This document shows, piece after piece, positions 23,700-34,773 of a stretch of 64,000 nucleotides of DNA. Every line of letters begins with the position of its first letter. Positions within the stretch are counted from its first letter, which is position 1. A model generated the notes under the pieces. The model did no database searches, was not told where the DNA came from, and worked only from the letters and a program-made list of their open reading frames with translations. The position numbers and the translations under genes were made by a program. Source of the DNA: Ectobius pallidus (Eukaryota; Arthropoda; Insecta; Blattodea; Ectobiidae); NCBI GenBank assembly GCA_964059195.1, contig CAXKWD010000003.1:23790606-23854605 (forward strand), written 5' to 3'.

Positions 23700-23741
23700 G
23701 GACGACGATACATTTCGGCTTAATCCGCCATCTTCAGGTCC
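23700..23741 (-). repeat. Penelope-like terminal motif with hammerhead-type fold
   Basis: On the minus strand: GGAC, CTGAAGA, a GGC/GCC hairpin, GAAA, TGTATCGTC, GTCC. The outer GGAC/GTCC pair, and CTGANGA and GAAA are the conserved hammerhead core boxes. A 3-bp stem with a 3-nt loop can form between GAAA and the GTC cleavage triplet. One U is bulged after CTGAAGA. The string CTGAAGATGGC...GCCGAAA is familiar from Penelope-like element ends. Catalysis is an inference. Confidence 0.45.
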
Positions 23742-24395
23742 TTTTTCCTTATCCCAGACAGTCTTATTCTAAACTTTGATCCATTTCAATTGGTTTTTTT
23801 TTAAACACTATGCAACAGAATTATATCCCTCGTAGGAAAAAAAGAAACATGAAATTTATCAACACAAACTTCACCTAATTTTTGTAACTTTGTGTTACGC
23901 AGTTACGATCAAACTCGTTGTTCGATTTATTTTTCCAGTTTGGCATGAATGTTTCTCCAAGTCATTAAAAACGAAATGTGTATAAGGACTTTTATTTTCT
24001 GATTCCGTTTCAAGATGGCGGCCATTCATGGCACCGTTTCATGTAATGTTCGGCTTCTTTAAACGATTCTAGCCAAACGGTTCGTGCCATAAAATTTTTA
24101 AGACTACAGAAAGCTAATACTGACATCACTGCGAGAAAGTCAAACTTGCGCCACTTAAATCTGAACCAAGTACACAGCCCTAACATGTCGTAAACACCAC
24201 ATATCCCATAAGGATGAAAAATGGGCGACTCTACGTACACACGTCAAACAAATGGTTACCAAAATTTGGTTTGACCGGAGGTAATCAACTTCATTGTTGG
24301 GCACTCCGGGGGTAAGGGCGGGAACAAACAAAAAATTGTTCGTACCATTTTAAGATGACTTCGTCCCAAACCATCGTCCATCTACAAAAGAATAT

Positions 24396-24965
24396 GATAG
24401 TATTAGAATTAGAATTAGCCCGTTTCATCCCTAAAGGGCAAGGGCCTCTTGACTGGCAAGGTGGCTGTTTCGGCAATCCCGCTTAGCCACTGCGGGAAAG
24501 ATCCGCATTCCTCTTATGCTGCTTCTGTCAGTCGCCTCCATTCCCTTCGATTTTTGGCCTTCGTAGACCAGTTTGTCCCAAAGTGAAGCTTTAGGTCTTC
24601 TGCCCATCTTCTCTTCTGTCGTCCTACTGTTCTGTGGCCGATTCGTGGGTCCCAAGCTGTTGTTATATGCGCCCATCTGTTATGATCCATCCTCATGACG
24701 TGGCCTGCCCACTTTCTTTTCAGAGATATGGCCGATGTTGTTATTTCTTTGATGTTTGTCATTGCCCTTAAGTCTTCGTTGCGGATTCTGTTTTGAAGTT
24801 TAACATCTAGAATTTTTCTCTCCATTTTCCTCTGGCATGTTTCTAACATTTTCCTTTCTTTAACTGTCAGGCCCAGGTTTGGGCTCCGTACAGAAGGATG
24901 GGTAAGATGCAAGTGTCCAATATGTCTTTCTTTAATCTGATATTATTGTTCCCTAATCCGAAAAT
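24396..24965 (-). mobile_element. Non-LTR retrotransposon 3' end (RT thumb and C-terminus)
   Basis: On the minus strand NNIRLKKDILDTCILPILLYG leads to AQTW. After a one-base frameshift near 24864 it continues LTVKERKMLETCQRKMERK, then LKRKWAGHVMRMDHNRW and QKRRWAEDLK, ending WRRLTEAA. This is the standard order LLYGxxxW...QRxMxR...RW.GH..R...RRW.ddl of insect LINE reverse transcriptases. The 3' end is a (TTAGAA)n-type tail at 24402-24418. 5'-truncated, so dead. Confidence 0.75.
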
Positions 24966-25267
24966 CTGCACTAACACCGATACCGACAAAGAACAGGCGC
25001 TCTTGTAGTCGCGAGGGTTTCCCCAGCGTTGCCGCTGTCATTCACCACTTCTCAAGTGAAGTAACCGTGCTGTGGTACGTAATTGGCAACATTATACTGG
25101 ACTGCAGACAAGTGTAAATACGCCTAATTACCTTTCTATTCGCTGAATGACTGGTTGAAGAGGATCAGGGTGGCAGAAGGTAGGGGAAGTTCTTGGGGAA
25201 AAAAAGTCTTTAAAAAGTAGCACCCACAATACTTCCACTCTCGACTGTAAAACTTTGTTCCAGTACA

Positions 25268-25440
25268 ATTTTGACGTAACTCTGCTGGTTTACTGGCATT
25301 TAATCTCTTTACCTTTAAATTTGTTTTTTTATTCAGTTCCGACCAAACACGTTGTCGATATTTTGCCAATTTTGCATGAATGTTCCTGGAAGCCATTAAA
25401 TACGACGCATGTGATTTTTTTGGATGCGTGATCTACTGTT
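25268..25440. repeat. Unclassified repeat, second copy of 23885-24000
   Basis: GCATGAATGTTCCTGGAAGCCATTAAA-type sequence (read in pieces: GCATGAATGTT, CATTAAA, ACGNNNTGTG) recurs here and at about 23940-23985 in the same orientation, preceded in both by a TTATTTTTCCAG/TTATTCAG-like stretch. The minus-strand frame here includes WSELNKKTNLKVKRL. I do not recognise the family. Confidence 0.35.
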
Positions 25441-25505
25441 CTCAGAACTACTAGTGTAACAAAATCATTGTTTACTTTCAAGTATCGCCAGCCACTAATC
25501 CTCTG

Positions 25506-25841
25506 ATGGGATTTGAGCCTGGCTACTGTTTTAGGTTAATTAAATGTTACATTAGCAGACGAGAGTCTTCTAAGAAACACTTTGTTGGAATTAGGATGGG
25601 TCAGATGCCGGTTCAGCATTCTATTGTTACGTGCAAAGATTTAATTATATCTTGCAGACCAGATGATCCACTTGAGGGAGGTCAATGTTTCATACACTTG
25701 GAGAATGAAATCAATGATATTCCACCTACTAGACCGATGAAAACTGACAAATCTTGGACGTGGAAAAAGCGTCCGGATGTTCACTATTTTATCGTGTCTA
25801 TATTAGAACATTGCGTTAATTTGTACAGGCGCTGTTTCTGA
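25506..25841 (+). CDS. Unclassified 111-codon open frame
   Basis: A frame beginning ATGGGATTTGAGCC runs uninterrupted to TGA at 25841. It has a mixed-charge composition and a central block CRPDDPLEGGQCFIHLENEI. The base TTAG|CAG at about 25555 could serve as a splice acceptor, leaving RESSKKHFVG as an exon start. It has no repeat partner in the window. I do not recognise a domain; it could be an exon, a decayed mobile-element frame, or chance. Confidence 0.25.
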   Translation: MGFEPGYCFRLIKCYISRRESSKKHFVGIRMGQMPVQHSIVTCKDLIISCRPDDPLEGGQCFIHLENEINDIPPTRPMKTDKSWTWKKRPDVHYFIVSILEHCVNLYRRCF

Positions 25842-26480
25842 TACGCTTAAAATTAAGGCGACACTATACTTAAAATTTCGATGTATTTAACCAAAACTTA
25901 ACCTTTTTGTTTTGCCATAAAGTTTAATGTTTACTCTACAAAAAATATTGAGAACATTGCAAGTACCTTATTAAATTACAATATTCTTACAACACTAATA
26001 AGGTGAGTTTCCCAGGTTTTCACATATTCGGTACGTAAAGGTAATAAGGATGTCAACCTTACGCACCGACTGTCTTACCCCCCAGAATTGCTCCTGGCAC
26101 TCATTTCTGTTGGAGGTTGAGTCGACTCCAGGGTCATATTGCCTATTGGCTAATGGAAAAATCCCAACGATAACATCGATCCACCACGTAACCTTCTGGT
26201 TTGTAGCGCTGTGCCTCAACCAACTACGTACCCTTACAATAATAATTTCAATTACTAATACTAATACTAAATAGCCTACTAATATTAAAACAGAAACCAT
26301 ACACAAGAAATGAAGTTCGTAACACGAGGAACTAAAAAGAAAAGAGTATTAAAATTCAATAAATTTAAAATTATAATAAATTTATTCGGCAATTCTTTAG
26401 ACTACATGCCGTTTTTAAAAAATCGCGAAAAAGGAATATACTTCCTGTGTACAAGGAAGTCGCTGCCAATAATTTATAAT
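25842..26480. other. No gene recognised
   Basis: A/T-rich, no repeat ends identified before the hAT MITE at 26481. Confidence 0.4.
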
Positions 26481-26951
26481 TAGGGGCGTATTTCTATGAC
26501 CTAAAAAATAGGATAGCCTATATGCATGCATTTATGACCTAAAAACATTAAAATATGACCAATAAAATTTAAAATATGACTTTACCACTTACACATTTGT
26601 GTATATTTTTTAAAGTTTCATTACAATACATTTTATTAAAATATAGTGTTACTTATTTAAAATATCTGTAAATTCTCAAAAAGTATCATTATAATGCAAA
26701 ATTTACAAAATATGATATGAAACGTCAACATTTCTTTAATATTCCCACAAATATGCCAAAAATATGACCTAAATATGCATATTCATACTAAATATGCTAC
26801 AATAGTGGAAAATTTCCTAAATATGCAGTTATATGCACAGTAAAAGCCGTTCCATTTTCACCAGGATGCTTGGAATCGGGTTTAAATTAGTTGGAAACCT
26901 GAAATAATGCAAAGGGGAAAAATATGACATGTCATAGAAATCCGCCCCCTC
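26481..26951. mobile_element. hAT MITE family G, copy 1
   Basis: It starts TAGGGGCGTATTTCTATGAC and ends GTCATAGAAATCCGCCCCCT. TTTATAAT (26473-26480) and CTTATAAT (26952-26959) flank it, 7 of 8 bases alike. The interior repeats AAATATGAC/AAATATGC strings. Copies 2 and 3 lie at 35477 and 39150 with nearly the same length. Confidence 0.85.
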
Positions 26952-27280
26952 CTTATAATCAATTCTTGCATAAAGCGCGGAAGACAGCAAAAAAAATCAA
27001 TTTCCATCAGAGTAATCACTTTACTGTTTGGGTATGTTAACACTATTGCCAGTAAGATGAAATTATGGTTTCGTTTCTGTTAAGTTTGTAATTTTACTGT
27101 AGCTGTAAGTGCATTAGCTATGTTCCCTGACTAAAAAATACCTTTATAGGGTCTCTTATCTATTTGCTAATGTGATAAGCAGCAAGATAAAGAAGACAGC
27201 ATGGTACCTTATAAAAAGTACAAGAGAAACACATCCACCTGTCTACGGTTTACATACGCATTTATATGTTCTGCCTAAAC

Positions 27281-28492
27281 CAGTGATGGGTAAAGTACGG
27301 CCCGCGGGCTAGATCCAATGCGGCCTGCGACAGGAAACGAGAAAAATATATTTCTTACTCGATTGCTTTTCTTTCTATTGCATGACTCCGTGGTGATTTT
27401 TAACAGAACTTATTTCATTAGTTTTCATTATACTTACTTTCTGTCTACTGCAAACAATAAAACAGGGGATTCAACACAAATTAGTTTGAGTTGCAAAGTA
27501 TTACTCAGTTGTTTTTTTCTTTAATTCTACAAGTCCTTACCGATATCAAGTTTCCAAATTTTGATTTATCGTGCCCAGAAGGTTATCGCCATGTTTGCAT
27601 CTTCATATGTTCGTGAGCAAGTGTTTACTTCTTTGAAGCTTGGAAAAAGTTGTGTCAGAAACAGATAGACTGACAGATTTTTTACTTCAGTCCTGAGGCT
27701 CATCTCGTTCCAGTTGCAAACCGGACTATGGAAACCTATCGGAATTACAGTCGCAGTTTCATTCATCTTAGACTTTTCGTAGGCATATATACGAAGGCGA
27801 ATCAAAAAGTAAGTTACACTTCCAAGTTATGGCCATTTTATGAAACCATCTACACATAGGCAACACGGCTATGACAACATACAATAAACGTTCACTTTTC
27901 CACATAGTCCCCAAGAGACTGTAAACATTTCTCGGAACGATCAACCAATTTTTGGATTCCGGATGCGTAGAAACCACCTCCAGCTCTATGTAATCACCTG
28001 GAGACAGCTGCTTTCACCTCTCATCGTTTCGGAATCGTCGTCCACTTAGTTCCTTTTTCAGCTTACCGAACTCATGATAATCACATGGCGCTAAGTCTGG
28101 ACTAAGGTGAAAAAGGATCTCGGTGGACGACAATTCCGAAACGATGAGGAGGTGAAAGTAGCTGAGGAGGTTACATAGCGTTGGAGGTGATTTCTACGCA
28201 TCCGGAATCGAAACGTTGGTTGACCGTTCCGAGAAATGTTTACAGTCTCTTGGGGACTATGTGGAAAAGCGAACGCACTTTGTATGTTGTCATAGCTGTA
28301 TTGCCTATGTGTAGGTGGTTTCATAAATGGCCATAACTTGGAAGTGTAACTTACTTTTTGATTCGCACTCGTAAATAATAGACAAAATAGTTCTAAAAAC
28401 TGCATGATTTCAGCATTTCAATGAAATATTTCGGCCTGCCTTGTGGAAATTTTCTGTCATTTGGTCCTCCCATGGAGGTTTGCCCATCACTG
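27281..28492. mobile_element. hAT element carrying a nested palindromic mariner
   Basis: The ends CAGTGATGGGTAAAGTACGG and, reversed, CAGTGATGGGCAAACCTCC are typical hAT termini. The flanks GCCTAAAC (27273-27280) and CTCTAAAC (28493-28500) match in 6 of 8. Without the insert at 27792-28371 it is about 630 bp. CGGCCCGCGGG just inside the left end is common in hAT elements. No transposase frame was recognised. Confidence 0.75.
27792..28371. mobile_element. Palindromic mariner: two inverted transposase 3' halves
   Basis: The outer ends CGAAGGCGAATCAAAAAGTA and, reversed, CGAGTGCGAATCAAAAAGTA are flanked by TA (27790-27791, 28372-28373). The arms (~280 bp) are inverted copies meeting near 28055-28108. 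The left arm, minus strand, encodes PDLAPCDYHEFGKLKKEL, holding the third catalytic Asp of mariner D,D34D, followed by RRFRNDER; a frameshift later GIQKLVDRSEKCLQSLGDYV can be read. The right arm encodes the same end on the plus strand (KKDLGGRQFRNDEEVK). The first two Asp residues are absent, so it is non-autonomous. Confidence 0.85.
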
Positions 28493-28617
28493 CTCTAAAC
28501 CTCTGCCATAAGCAAATTAAACTGTAAAAATCCATGTTATACACTCAGTGGTTCAGTTTCGTATTCTTCCAGTTGGTTCAGTTAATACAGTGTATCAGTT
28601 CTTTCTTATACATTATA

Positions 28618-28930
28618 CAGTGCGTTTCACGTAAGAGTTGGCCAATCTTGCGGGTTTCTGCGTCGCGGCGGCCACAGCTCTAACTCCAGGGCGATCGGGT
28701 GCAATATCAACGCAAATAAAGCCGCTAACGGTGTAATGATTCAGGTTCTCACGATTAGTTAACAGTACAATTAAAATAACCAAGTATCTCATCACAAGAC
28801 ATGTTGGTAATGTCCTCCTCTTGCTTCCACACAACACAGGCATCTTTTTAGGAAATTTTGTTTCAAGCAAATAAGTTCAGATTCCGAGATGGAATTAATT
28901 TCTCTTGTGATATTGTCTTTAAGTGCTTTA
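28618..28930 (-). mobile_element. Single-arm copy of the ITm element at 3350-4050
   Basis: After TA at 28616-28617 it begins CAGTGCGTTTCACGTAAGAG and shares TTGGCCAAT, TGTAATGATTCAGGTTCTC and TTCTCTTGTGATATTGTCT with the arms at 3350-4050. On the minus strand it encodes the same diverged transposase tail. The other arm is missing, so this may represent the un-duplicated 3' half from which the palindrome was formed. Confidence 0.7.
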
Positions 28931-29519
28931 TTGTTTGAGGGTTTGAACTTGATACTTTATTTTTCAATTCCCCCCGTAAAAAAATAGTCATATCACGTCA
29001 TGCAAATACCGCGTAGGATTTAGAAAGTGCACTCAGTCTAGTTTTATTTCCATCCTAATTTCTAATGGTTCCCATCCAAATTATTAACCTTTTTGGCCCC
29101 ATCTTTCCAACCCCCTTTGACAAATTTCGCTGAATCTGAACCTTTTGTATGCAACTCGATTCAACTAGAATTTCCGATGGAGTGAGAGATGTTTCTGTAT
29201 GCTTATGTGATCGACCTTAGAAACAGAAGAAAGTAGTAGTATTGCATAAGGCAATAAGAACACATTTATATAAACCAGTGCCAAAGATAATGGTTTCATT
29301 CTGAATAGGCTAAGCTGAAACTTGCTCTCGTTATTTTTTATACGGCAGTCCATGAAACAGTTCTTTGGGAGAGGAAGAAAATACTAACAAGATGCCAATT
29401 AGAGAGCCTTATATAATGAATTCTAAGAATTATTAAATTGAAGTTATATTTTACTTTTCTATAAGTTTTCTTTCTTATATATTACATCTTTTGAATGGCA
29501 AATATCGTTGAAGGATTTT
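28931..29519. other. No gene recognised
   Basis: No recognisable repeats or coding similarity. Confidence 0.4.
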
Positions 29520-29935
29520 CTTTCTATTTACTACCAGGTGCTCGCAGTTTCGCCTACGATTATTTACTCCCCGCTAGATGTTTTATTTAAATCATTTATT
29601 TTTATGAAAAATCATCAGAACAATATATTTATTAATACTGATTTTATTTACATAAATTGAATGAATTACATAATTGTAGTTTTAATTATATTGCTGGACG
29701 TAGTAAATAAATAATTAAAGCGACTAAAACGAATCTTGTGCCATATGGGCAAACAGATTCGAAATGAAACGACGAAACCACAGATTCAAAAACCTTACCC
29801 GAATCATGCATAAAGAATTAAAACGATTGGTAATTAAAAGCTAAAAATCCGGCTTCGAGGTGCATTTCATGAGTGATATATTTCAGCGATGCTCTTCTTA
29901 CCTAGTTTGCTATGGCAAGCGAGCAAGGCCACCTT
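29520..29935 (+). repeat. Interspersed repeat family E, partial copy
   Basis: The head GTGCTCGCAGTTTCGCCTACG matches the family E start, and AAAAATCCGGCTTCGAGGTGC at 29845 matches its 3' half. The (GACA)n end is missing, so the copy is truncated. Confidence 0.5.
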
Positions 29936-30751
29936 TAATTAATTTCACAATTTAACATGGAAAACCAGCTCAATGTTATATTAGATTTGGGAACACAAAT
30001 GTCTTTGAACAATATGGATAGAATCCTGAAGAATGTTTATAGCAAATTCTTGTAACGTTCTGAGAAAACTCATTTCCAGTTTAAACCAAGAACTAATCAA
30101 ATTTTAAAGTAACTTAGATGGAGAAAGTGGTCCCTAGGGTAAATGGGTGAAGACATGTTAGTATCTTAACATGAAGTATAAGATTATTCCAATAAGCCAC
30201 AACATTCTCGAGCTTCATCACTGATATAACTCAAAACATCGTTCCACTCCAATGGAGATGGTAGTTCAGTCGAGGACATCTATAATTCCATCGGAATCGA
30301 TTTATAGTATATTGGACGGAAAGAAATATAGAATGAGATTTGTATGAATCTGAAGCCGTCGATGTTGTGCAACATCGACTTATTTAAGTTTTTGCGCTTT
30401 TTGGTATGGTTTTTAATACGAACCTAGGAATTTACTCCTTGCAATGTCAGGAGATCTTATTTTCGTTTACACAGCAATTTTTGACATACAGTATTACGAA
30501 GTTTCATCGCAAACAGACATTAAGGTGAGCTTACGGAAATGTTGCATAATGTAGGCTATTACTCAAGCATAATTCTATATAGGTTACCGGAATTCGGAAC
30601 ATGGCAGACCTGTTAACTACCGACCATTCAAAGATCGCAATGAGTAACTAGGCTTTTATATCCATATTATATGTCGAATGTCCATATTTAGTCGAACAAA
30701 TAAAAGAAGAAATATTTTTAAAAGTGCATTAATTTACTATTTTTTACTTCT
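29936..30751. other. No gene recognised
   Basis: About 800 bp without identifiable elements. Confidence 0.4.
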
Positions 30752-30789
30752 TTATTATTATTATTATTAAAATGTACTATTTTTACTTC

Positions 30790-30827
<38 letters not shown>

Positions 30828-30857
30828 CACTATTATTATTATTATTATTATTATTAC
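30752..30857. repeat. Interrupted (ATT)n microsatellite
   Basis: Two or three ATT blocks broken by CACT and AAAATGTACTATTTTTACTTC, the latter a duplicated spacer also present just upstream. Confidence 0.85.
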
Positions 30858-31122
30858 TATGGACTGGACATGTTGCACGCACGGGAGAGGAAAGACATAC
30901 CTCAAAAGTATTGACTGGGAGACCTGAAAGGTAGGTGGGAGGACACTATTAGGATAGATTTAAGGGAAGTAGGATTTGCGAGGGTTGATTGGATAGAGTT
31001 AGCAAAGAATAGGGTTTGAATGGCGGGCTCAGGTAAGCGAGGCAATGAACCTTCGGGTTCCATAAAATAGATAACATTCCTTTAACTTGCTGAGGGATTG
31101 TCTATTGCCATTGAGTAGGTAA
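30858..31122 (+). mobile_element. Non-LTR retrotransposon 3' end, second copy of the 9380 family
   Basis: It shares GGAAAGACATA, TATTGACTGGGAGACC, GGTGGGAGGACA and GGCGGGCTCAGGTAAGCG with 9380-9698 and ends with the same CATTGAGTA.GTAAGTA tail. A ~35-bp deletion after GACCTGAAAG removes the PRRR block. Both ends abut ATT microsatellites. Confidence 0.65.
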
Positions 31123-31737
31123 GTATTATTATTATTACTACTATTATTATTATTTATTATCTACTACGATTATACTAATACAATTTATTATTATTACAGA
31201 ATTTTCTGTTTCAAAAAAGAAAAGAAAAATACAACACAACTTACAATTTCTATAATAAGATAATAAGCCTAAATATAATATTGAAAAATACACTTGAATG
31301 AGCAAGAATGCTCGTGCTCGGGTGCAGCTACAAGAAGATCAGAGTGAAGAAAGAAGAGAGACAAAAAATACAGATTGAAAGAAGAAAGAAGAAAATAGTG
31401 TGATGTAACTTATTAAAAATGACAAAATGTTAAAAATAAAGATTTAAAATTAATTAAATGTAAATAGGCCAATATTAGAGACTGCTGTTTAAAATGCAGG
31501 CAATTTTTTACATATATTAAATTTAGTAGCGTGGTTTGCTGAAAGTTTAGGGTATATTCTGAATTAAATAAGATATTTGTGCAACGTGTACAAGCTTCAT
31601 ACTATCACACCATGTCAAAGAAAACGGAATAGTGCACCTACAATCATTATATAACAATGTTGGTAAAATAGAGTCATGTTGACTTTTATTTCAGTTTAAA
31701 ACGATGCAACTCATCCTTGTCAATTTAAAATATGGTA

Positions 31738-31988
31738 AAATGTTGAAAAATCTAAAACATTTCAACAAATTTGTGGCTTCCTCAGTGAATAATTAAAATT
31801 AAAATTAAAATCATAGCCACGTCAAACCAACATAATTATGTGGTTATACAGCTATGTTGGCTAGCTCTCAACTGAAGCTTAACTATATTGTGTTGGTTTA
31901 ACTTGACTATGATTTTAATTATAATATAAATTATTAATTGAATATGGCTACAAGTTGGTTGAAATATATTTGATTTTCTAACACTCTA
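31738..31988. repeat. Inverted pair of Penelope-like terminal segments
   Basis: The left arm (31738-31836) and right arm (31884-31988) are ~75-80% alike in reverse (GTTGAAATGT/GTTGAAATATAT, AAAATCATAG.CA.GT, AAACCAACA). On the minus strand the left arm reads CTGAGGAAGCCACAAATTTG, then TTGAAATG: CTGANGA, a small hairpin, then GAAA, the same order as in the motif at 23700. The outer stem is not preserved. Confidence 0.5.
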
Positions 31989-32103
31989 CAACGTTTTACA
32001 GTGGTAAGGCGGTTTTATTGCATTTTAAACACATCTATATAAATAAAACAGTGAGGGATTGCACATTTCTTGACCCAGTAAACAAACAAGCAATTATCAT
32101 AGG

Positions 32104-32203
32104 TAATCCCACGAGAGTTGACGAGTTTATTGATAGATTCGCGACTGCGCAGCAGGAGCGAATTTATCTGATACAACTCGTCAACTCGACTTGGATTTAT
32201 TAA
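32104..32203. repeat. ~100-nt imperfect hairpin
   Basis: The arms AGTTGACGAGTT...GATTCGC and GCGAATT...AACTCGTCAACT pair over ~40 bp with a ~17-nt loop containing CTGCGCAGC. The fold resembles a pre-miRNA or a tiny MITE. A single copy is seen in the window. Confidence 0.6.
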
Positions 32204-32754
32204 GACTATTCCATGAATAAAAACCCAACAGATTAAATAATAATTACTTTCGTGCTTTGTTCTACAAAAACAAAAGTAACAGCTGCGAGATCACAGAATA
32301 CTGTGAATCAACCATCCATGAATCGATTCGAGCAGCCTTGGTGTAATCAGTGCTACCACCAGTGCATATAAGACATAGTTAACCTCATTCAGTTGAGCTA
32401 ACAGCAGAACAGAATAAAAGCACACGAACTGGCTTGCACCGAATCGAAATTGTGTTCTTAATCAATGTACATTTCTATTATTTCAATTTCCAAACAAATT
32501 ATATTGTATAAAATAATCTGTTTTCGTGCCGCTTAGTGGCACCATCTGACTATTAATCACTGCACATTGATACTTGCGTCTCCAGTAACGACCAGACGGT
32601 TTTATCACGATAAAACACCATCCTCGCGATTCCTACAAGAATATTGCAAGATAAACGGCCGTGATTGGTCTATATCCGAGGAATTCCTAAACGTTATTGG
32701 TCAATATCAAACACGCGGCGTATGAGTTGAATATTCTTTTTAAACAACTAAGTA
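32204..32754. other. No gene recognised
   Basis: Contains a small palindrome GTTTTATC-AC-GATAAAAC near 32600; otherwise nothing. Confidence 0.4.
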
Positions 32755-32995
32755 GTGAAATTAGCTTATGCAAAGTGGTGTAAAAGTAAGAGACAGTCGT
32801 TGCCAATCTTTGTGCCACATCATCAGTTGATTTACAACCCGAACATAAAACTTTGTTCGGATACGATATTTCCTTCTTGAGCTATGCTGTTTACAGATAC
32901 AGACAGACAGACAGACAGGCAGACAGACAGACAGACAGACAGACATGTTTCTGAAAATTGTATGTTTAGAATCTGGCGACCTCAAAATGAGCATT
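32755..32995 (+). repeat. Interspersed repeat family H, copy 1, with (GACA)n
   Basis: It shares GTAAAAGTAAGAGACAGTCG/GTCGCCAATCTT-type and TCTTGAGCTATG-type strings with 44110-44400. Here a (GACA)n tract (32900-32944) follows CTGTTTACAGATA; the other copy has GACACAAAGATAGACACACAC instead. Both continue into ...GACCTCAAA. Class unknown. Confidence 0.5.
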
Positions 32996-33300
32996 TATGC
33001 TGAAAACTCAACATCGAATTTCAAGTTACTTTGGTGCATGTGGCACACGCTGTGAGGTCATTCCAAAAATATTATTTACACAAAAGGCGTAGCTCGAAAA
33101 CGAAAACAAAAATCAAAACTAAATTTTATGTTTGAATTAATTTGATTTCGGGAAAGTGGAACGAAACATGGGGACGATATTCCCTTTCTCTTACTCCTAC
33201 TTTGTATTAGGACGAGTTTGTTTATGTAGTTAGTACTAAAACCTAAAACTTTGGTATAGATTAATTTTAAGAAAAAAGTTACCTGGAAGGTAGTTGTAAG

Positions 33301-34773
33301 TAGGGTTCGGATGTTTTTGACATGTCATATTTTTTATTCTGACCTCCATTCTCGCCGCAAAGACAAATTAAACATGAATTGCATATATGTTATCCTACCC
33401 GCGCGCCATATCTTGAGCGCTGGATTTACGGGGAAGTGAGGGTCGGGAGGAACAAAACATAGCTATTCCGCCAGTCTTTCTGCAGTGTTGTCAACTAAAG
33501 AAATAACGTTTCAGCAGAATCGCGCGTATGGCATTTTATGTAGTGACTTTAATATACAACGATTTTAATGCAGTCCAATAATATAACGTGGTGACGGTAT
33601 TGCGTAACAATTAATTACACGTCATAGCATTTGGTTATCAAATAAGTCATCAAATAAGAATATTATACATAATATAGGCTCAATATTTTTACACTGGATG
33701 ACTAATTTTAAGCATAAAGAAGAGTCTTAGCAGAACATGCTTCACCATTTCGTGTTTTAAAACGTAAGAGAGGTAAGGCATCTAAAAGTGGAGAAAGCTA
33801 TCGGCCTAATTTTAAACGTATTTAATACAAATTGTGAAAAGTTCGCTCAACTTTCAGTCCATGAAATTGACATCAGAGTTCACGGGATCGTCAGAAATTA
33901 GCACATGCGGAATTCTTAAAGAGGCGAGGAAAGTGTTGGATGTACAATGAAGTGTTTGTGAAATCAGCAGTTCGAAAGATTGTATTTTTCTCCATAACTC
34001 GATGCTCAGGAAAGATAATGTCAATAAATAAATAAGAATCCTGAGACAGAATGAAAGCTTACTATTGAAGCCACTAGATGCCAGGGTGTATAGCGTACTT
34101 CGTGTTTCAATGTTGTCAGCTTAACCTACGAAGTTGAACGAAACCTACCGAATGAGGACTAGGGAGCCGAGCGCTCAAGAAATCGCGCGCGGGTAGTAGT
34201 CGGTCTGTTTTTATTTTGCATATAAAATCATATTTTGGTCATTTTCATGGTCGTGGTCATATTAGTAATTTAACGTCATGTTTCATTTATTCGATAAAAG
34301 AGCACAATATTATGCAGTATGTGCACTAAATTGTCGACTTAATTTCTTTTTCTGGAAAAGAGTCACGAATATTTTGGGTTTAGTGTAACTGAAATGTGAA
34401 GGGACAATAACAAGGAATATCACAATTACCTCTTCCCCTTGTTGTTAAAAACTTCCAATAGACATGTTTTAAAAATACAGTGAAATTACTACATGTTTTG
34501 GTACAGTGGTCTCTGGAAACATTAACAGGTTAGAAGTTCTTCACCTGTAAAATTGTTAAAAAGTGATTATCTGATTTAATTAATACGATGTAATAATTTA
34601 GGTGGAAATTAAACATTTACTATATAAATGTTTTATATTGGAACATTTATTTTTAGAAAATACGTTCTTTTATGAGGTCATTTTTAGGATTCTTCAGGAC
34701 ATATTTATTCATTTTTAAGGTCATATTTGCAGTCATATTTTCCACTTTTTAGGTCATAAACTTCCGAACCCTA
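33301..34773. mobile_element. Long non-autonomous hAT element
   Basis: The ends are TAGGGTTCGGATGTTTTTGA and, reversed, TAGGGTTCGGAAGTTTATGA. GTTGTAAG (33293-33300) and GTTATAAG (34774-34781) flank them, 7 of 8 alike. The 1,473-bp interior has repeated AGGTCATATTT strings and no transposase. The termini resemble those of family G (TAGGG...CGGA..T.TATGA), so the two may share a mobilising transposase. Confidence 0.8.

Noticed and set aside
32900..32944. CRISPR-like or VNTR array
   Set aside because: It is a simple GACA microsatellite within an interspersed repeat; there are no spacers.
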